DNA of 64,000 nt from JAENVU01 sp963765075. Its GTDB lineage: Bacteria; Actinomycetota; Acidimicrobiia; IMCC26256; JAENVU01. Position 1 is the stretch's first letter; every line of letters begins with the position of its first letter. A program made the position numbers and the translations under genes. The notes beneath the pieces were generated by a model. The model did no database searches. It was not told where the DNA came from and saw only the letters and a list, made by a program, of their open reading frames with translations. The stretch lies in NCBI GenBank assembly GCA_963765075.1, contig CAVXVA010000008.1, positions 868,001 to 932,000 on the forward strand, in the 5' to 3' direction. Positions 61,442 to 64,000 of this stretch are shown one piece after another.

Positions 61442-62190
61442 CCGGGTTTGGTGGCCTGGAGTTTGTGAACGATGCGACGCATCACCGGGCGGGGGGTAAA
61501 CCGCACGCTGCCGGCCATGATCTTGTTCAGCGCTCCGGGCACCGCCACCGCGTCGCCTTTGTTCATTGCCTTGACGCCGAAGGCCGCGACCTCCGCTGAG
61601 GTCGGGAGCTTCCTGTTGGCAACGAGCGGTGACAACTCCATCTCGGCCGCGGCCTGAAATCCCGACGTCGTCGGCCCGGGACACAGGGCCGTCACGGTGA
61701 CGCCGCTTCCCCGTGTCTCCTCGCTCAACGCCTCACTGAACGACAACACGTACGCCTTGGTGGCGTAGTAGACGGCCATCAGCGGACCCGGTTGGAACGA
61801 TGCGGTCGAGGCGACGTTCATGATCTTCCCGGTGCCGCGTTCGAGCATCCCGGGGAGATACGCGCGCGTCAGTGCGGTGAGCGACGTGACGTTGAGTTGG
61901 ATCATGCCGAGGGTCTTGTCCGGGTCGGCCGCGGCGAACGGTCCGAAGTCGCCAACCCCGGCGTTGTTCACCAGAACGTCGACGCTCGGCACCTCAGCGG
62001 CGATCTTCGCGATTGCCGACGGGTCGGAGAGGTCGGCTGCGATGACCCTGGCACCACCGAGTTCTTCGGCGAGCGTTTCGAGCTTGGCCGCGGATCGGGC
62101 GACGAGGACGAGGTCGTGGGCCGGCGCGAGGACGCGGGCGATTTCGAGACCGATGCCGTTCGATGCGCCGGTGATGAGTGCAGTCGTCAT
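61438..62190 (-). CDS. Short-chain dehydrogenase (SDR family)
   Basis: A 250-residue classical SDR: LITGASNGIGLEIARVLA (cofactor loop), VDVLVNNAGVGDFG, KIMNVASTASFQPGP and YYATKAYVLSFSEAL (YxxxK). The C-terminal part (LVANRKLPTSAEVAAFGVKAM, FTPRPVMRRIVHKLQ) matches the DltE/YqjQ-like SDR group acting on lipids or unknown substrates. GGGAG precedes the ATG. The stop overlaps that of the convergent PAP2 gene. Confidence 0.9.
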   Translation of the reverse strand: MTTALITGASNGIGLEIARVLAPAHDLVLVARSAAKLETLAEELGGARVIAADLSDPSAIAKIAAEVPSVDVLVNNAGVGDFGPFAAADPDKTLGMIQLNVTSLTALTRAYLPGMLERGTGKIMNVASTASFQPGPLMAVYYATKAYVLSFSEALSEETRGSGVTVTALCPGPTTSGFQAAAEMELSPLVANRKLPTSAEVAAFGVKAMNKGDAVAVPGALNKIMAGSVRFTPRPVMRRIVHKLQATKPG

Positions 62191-62210
62191 GGGATCTCCC
62201 TGGTTGAAGG

Positions 62211-63119
62211 TCAGCGCGCGGGTACGTCGCCGGCGACGGTGGTGCGGTGCATGGAGCGGCGGTGGCCGCGCACGTCGCCCATCACCATGTGCTGGGCGCA
62301 GCGGTTGTCCCAGAACGCAACGTCGCCGACGGCCCATTGCCACCGACACGTGAAGGAATCCTGAGTGCTGTGCGCGAAGAGGAAGTCGAGGAGTGCCTTC
62401 TGTTCGGTCGGCCACCATTCGGCGAGGCCGATCGTGTACTGCTGATTCAGATACAGCGCCTCGCGTCGCGTCTCGGGATGGACGCGCACCGCGGGATGCG
62501 GTTGCACCCGGTTGGCATCCTCGCTCGTCGTCACGCTCATCCCTGCGAACATGTCGTGCACCGCTTGCATCTTCGGGGAGTAGGCGTCGCGCGCGCTGTG
62601 GAGGCCGTCGATGGAGCGCAGGGTCGCCTGCAGGCCGCGCGACAGTGTCTCGAAGGCCAGGTATTGATTCGCCCACAGCGTGTCGCCGCCATAGGGAGGG
62701 ATCTCGAGTGCGTGCAGCATCGAGAATGCCGGCGGCGCGGGCAGAAACGAGAAGTCGGAGTGCCAGATGCCGCCGAAGGAGAACGACTGGGTTTCGGTGG
62801 CCTCGCGCACGACTGCGATGACCTCGGGGTGGTCGGCGATCGGTTCGACGAAGGGCACCTGGCTGTACGGCCCGAATCGATGGCTGAGAGCGACCTGCTC
62901 GTCGGAGTTCAACGTCTGGTCGCGGAAGAACACGACCGTGTGGTCGAGCAGGGCGCGGCGGATCTCGGCGACGGTCTGGTCGTCGATGGGTGCGGCCAGG
63001 TTCACGCCCGAGATCACGGCACCGCCCACGCCGGTGTGCGGATCGACGGTGACGCGCTCGTAGGAGTGTCCCGGGGGCGCGGCCCGCACGGGGATGAGAG
63101 GAAGCTCGCCGACGGTCAT
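62211..63119 (-). CDS. TauD/TfdA-family 2-oxoglutarate-dependent dioxygenase
   Basis: A 302-residue Fe(II)/2OG dioxygenase. Iron ligands are His120 and Asp122 (GIWHSDFSF) and His277 (FWDNRCAQH); the 2OG-binding Arg lies in SMHRTTV. The head VISGVNLAAPIDD and VVFFRDQTL and the middle PPYGGDTLWANQYLAFE are family-typical. It is the second TauD homologue of the window but is not a close duplicate of the one at 13435. It ends 21 bp before the SDR start, so the two are co-transcribed. Confidence 0.92.
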   Translation of the reverse strand: MTVGELPLIPVRAAPPGHSYERVTVDPHTGVGGAVISGVNLAAPIDDQTVAEIRRALLDHTVVFFRDQTLNSDEQVALSHRFGPYSQVPFVEPIADHPEVIAVVREATETQSFSFGGIWHSDFSFLPAPPAFSMLHALEIPPYGGDTLWANQYLAFETLSRGLQATLRSIDGLHSARDAYSPKMQAVHDMFAGMSVTTSEDANRVQPHPAVRVHPETRREALYLNQQYTIGLAEWWPTEQKALLDFLFAHSTQDSFTCRWQWAVGDVAFWDNRCAQHMVMGDVRGHRRSMHRTTVAGDVPAR

Positions 63120-63159
63120 GGGCCGAGCCTAGGTGCGGGGCGTCGCGTAGGGTCAGGCC

Positions 63160-64000
63160 ATGACAACTTCGCCTCCGTCCCCCACGGTTGCCTCCGCCGA
63201 CGGCAAGCTCGGCGTGCTCTGCGTCGGCCTCGGCGCGGTGACGACCACCCTGATCGCCGGCGTCGAACTGGCCAAGCGGGGTGACGAGGTCCCGGTGGGT
63301 TCGCTTACCCAACTGGGCACGATCCGGCTCGGGAAACGCACCGACGACAACGTGCCGCGGATTCAGGATTTCGTCCCGCTTGCGAGCCTCGATCAGATCG
63401 TCTGGGGTGCGTGGGACCCGTTCCCGGACGACGCCTTCACCGCCGCGAGTCGTGCCGGCGTCCTCGACCAGGGTCGCCACCTCGAAGGAATCGGCGATGT
63501 GCTGCGGGCGATTCGGCCGATGCCGGCCGCGTTCGATGCCACCTACGTGAAGCGCCTCGACGGCACCAACGTCATGCCCTCCACGTCGAAGCGAGCGATG
63601 CTCGACCAGATCCGGGCCGACATCAACCGGTTCAAGGACGAGAACCTGTGCGACCGGGTCGTCATGATCTGGTGCGGATCGACCGAGATCTACATCGAGG
63701 CCGGCCCCGCACACCAGGACATCGAGTCCTTCGAGGCGGCGATCGACGCGGAAGACCCGTCGATCGCGCCGTCGATGCTGTATGCCTACGCCGCGTTGCA
63801 GGAAGGCGTGCCGTTCGCGAACGGCGCGCCGAACCTCGCCGTCGACACGCCGGTGCTTCGCCGCTACGCGGAGCAGCACGCCGTTCCGATTTCGGGCAAG
63901 GACTTCAAGACCGGTCAGACGCTGCTGAAGACGGTGCTCGCGCCGATGCTCAAGGCCCGCATGCTCGGCCTTGCGGGGTGGTACTCCACGAACATCCTCG
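63160..64000 (+). CDS. ino1: Inositol-3-phosphate synthase (3' end outside window)
   Basis: The first 280 residues of a myo-inositol-1-phosphate synthase, which converts glucose 6-phosphate to inositol 3-phosphate with NAD. Visible parts: the Rossmann motif CVGLGAVTTTLIAG (21-34), VWGAWDPFPDDAF, GSTEIYIEAGPAHQDIESFEAAI, FANGAPNLAVDTPVL, and the catalytic GKDFKTGQTLLKTVLAP (from 246). The frame is open at the window's edge, so the protein continues. Inositol feeds phosphatidylinositol and mycothiol, both typical of Actinobacteria. Confidence 0.95.
   Translation, partial: MTTSPPSPTVASADGKLGVLCVGLGAVTTTLIAGVELAKRGDEVPVGSLTQLGTIRLGKRTDDNVPRIQDFVPLASLDQIVWGAWDPFPDDAFTAASRAGVLDQGRHLEGIGDVLRAIRPMPAAFDATYVKRLDGTNVMPSTSKRAMLDQIRADINRFKDENLCDRVVMIWCGSTEIYIEAGPAHQDIESFEAAIDAEDPSIAPSMLYAYAALQEGVPFANGAPNLAVDTPVLRRYAEQHAVPISGKDFKTGQTLLKTVLAPMLKARMLGLAGWYSTNIL

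Noticed and set aside
61438..63879. An 813-residue minus-strand frame
   Set aside because: Only the last 250 residues are an SDR; the rest is the shadow of the TauD gene and of the inositol-phosphate synthase region.
1..64000. CRISPR arrays, rRNA, phage or conjugation genes
   Set aside because: No regularly spaced repeats, rRNA segments, integrases, capsid or transfer genes were seen in either strand.

Overview
The window is one stretch of high-G+C chromosome from an actinobacterium. Supporting signs are a DevS/DevR-type two-component pair, an F420-type luciferase-like oxidoreductase, a DUF2236/MpaB protein, a stand-alone LigD-type polymerase, frequent GTG starts and many ATGA/GTGA stop-start overlaps. 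The mix of TauD dioxygenases, sulfotransferase-family proteins, DUF1214 and amidohydrolases fits Acidimicrobiia (Ilumatobacter-like) better than mycobacteria or streptomycetes, but that placement is inference. I saw no phage, insertion sequence, CRISPR array, rRNA or tRNA. Both ends cut genes: a photolyase on the left and an inositol-3-phosphate synthase on the right.

Layout. 1-6.7 kb: photolyase, a membrane protein, a methyltransferase, and a metal ABC transporter (binding protein, ATPase, permease) divergent from a Fur-family regulator, with a Fur-type palindrome between them. 6.8-13.4 kb: small unknown proteins, an LPXTG-type surface protein, adenine deaminase, DUF2236 protein, a frameshifted GH15 glucoamylase and an EEP-fold phosphatase/nuclease. 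13.4-23.4 kb: TauD dioxygenase, Baeyer-Villiger-type monooxygenase, sterol desaturase, nucleosidase, LLM oxidoreductase, DJ-1 protein, M28 peptidase lipoprotein, two hydrolases, and a DegT-family enzyme with histidine in place of the PLP lysine.

24-36 kb is the most coherent block. A GAF histidine kinase and a NarL-type regulator, both very like mycobacterial DevS/DevR (DosS/DosR), lie beside arginine deiminase, carbamate kinase, an amino-acid permease with a C-terminal DUF5661-like domain, a site-2 protease, an alcohol dehydrogenase, and a translationally coupled operon of tandem universal stress protein, phosphoribosyltransferase-hydrolase fusion and erythromycin-esterase-like protein. Three intergenic regions here carry 15-bp sequences resembling the DevR box. 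I read this as a hypoxia/dormancy regulon packed into one locus.

36-50 kb: DUF4389 membrane protein, LigD-type polymerase, SDRs, a DsbB/TlpA-like pair, alpha-L-fucosidase, an amidohydrolase behind a palindrome, two alcohol dehydrogenases/SDRs, a thioesterase, two sulfotransferase-family genes and a DUF1214 gene. A 48-bp hairpin repeat occurs at 14.3 and 48.8 kb. 50-64 kb: a 907-residue coiled-coil protein, an IPNS-like oxygenase, APH-like kinase, EamA transporter, P450, and a lipoprotein of QW-like repeats preceded by a cobalamin riboswitch, plausibly a bacterial transcobalamin-like B12-binding protein. After that come DUF2237, AlkB, GNAT, a PhyH fragment, PAP2, SDR, TauD and inositol-3-phosphate synthase.

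Four genes carry apparent single-base frameshifts (five sites), so either the assembly has indel errors or these genes are decaying.
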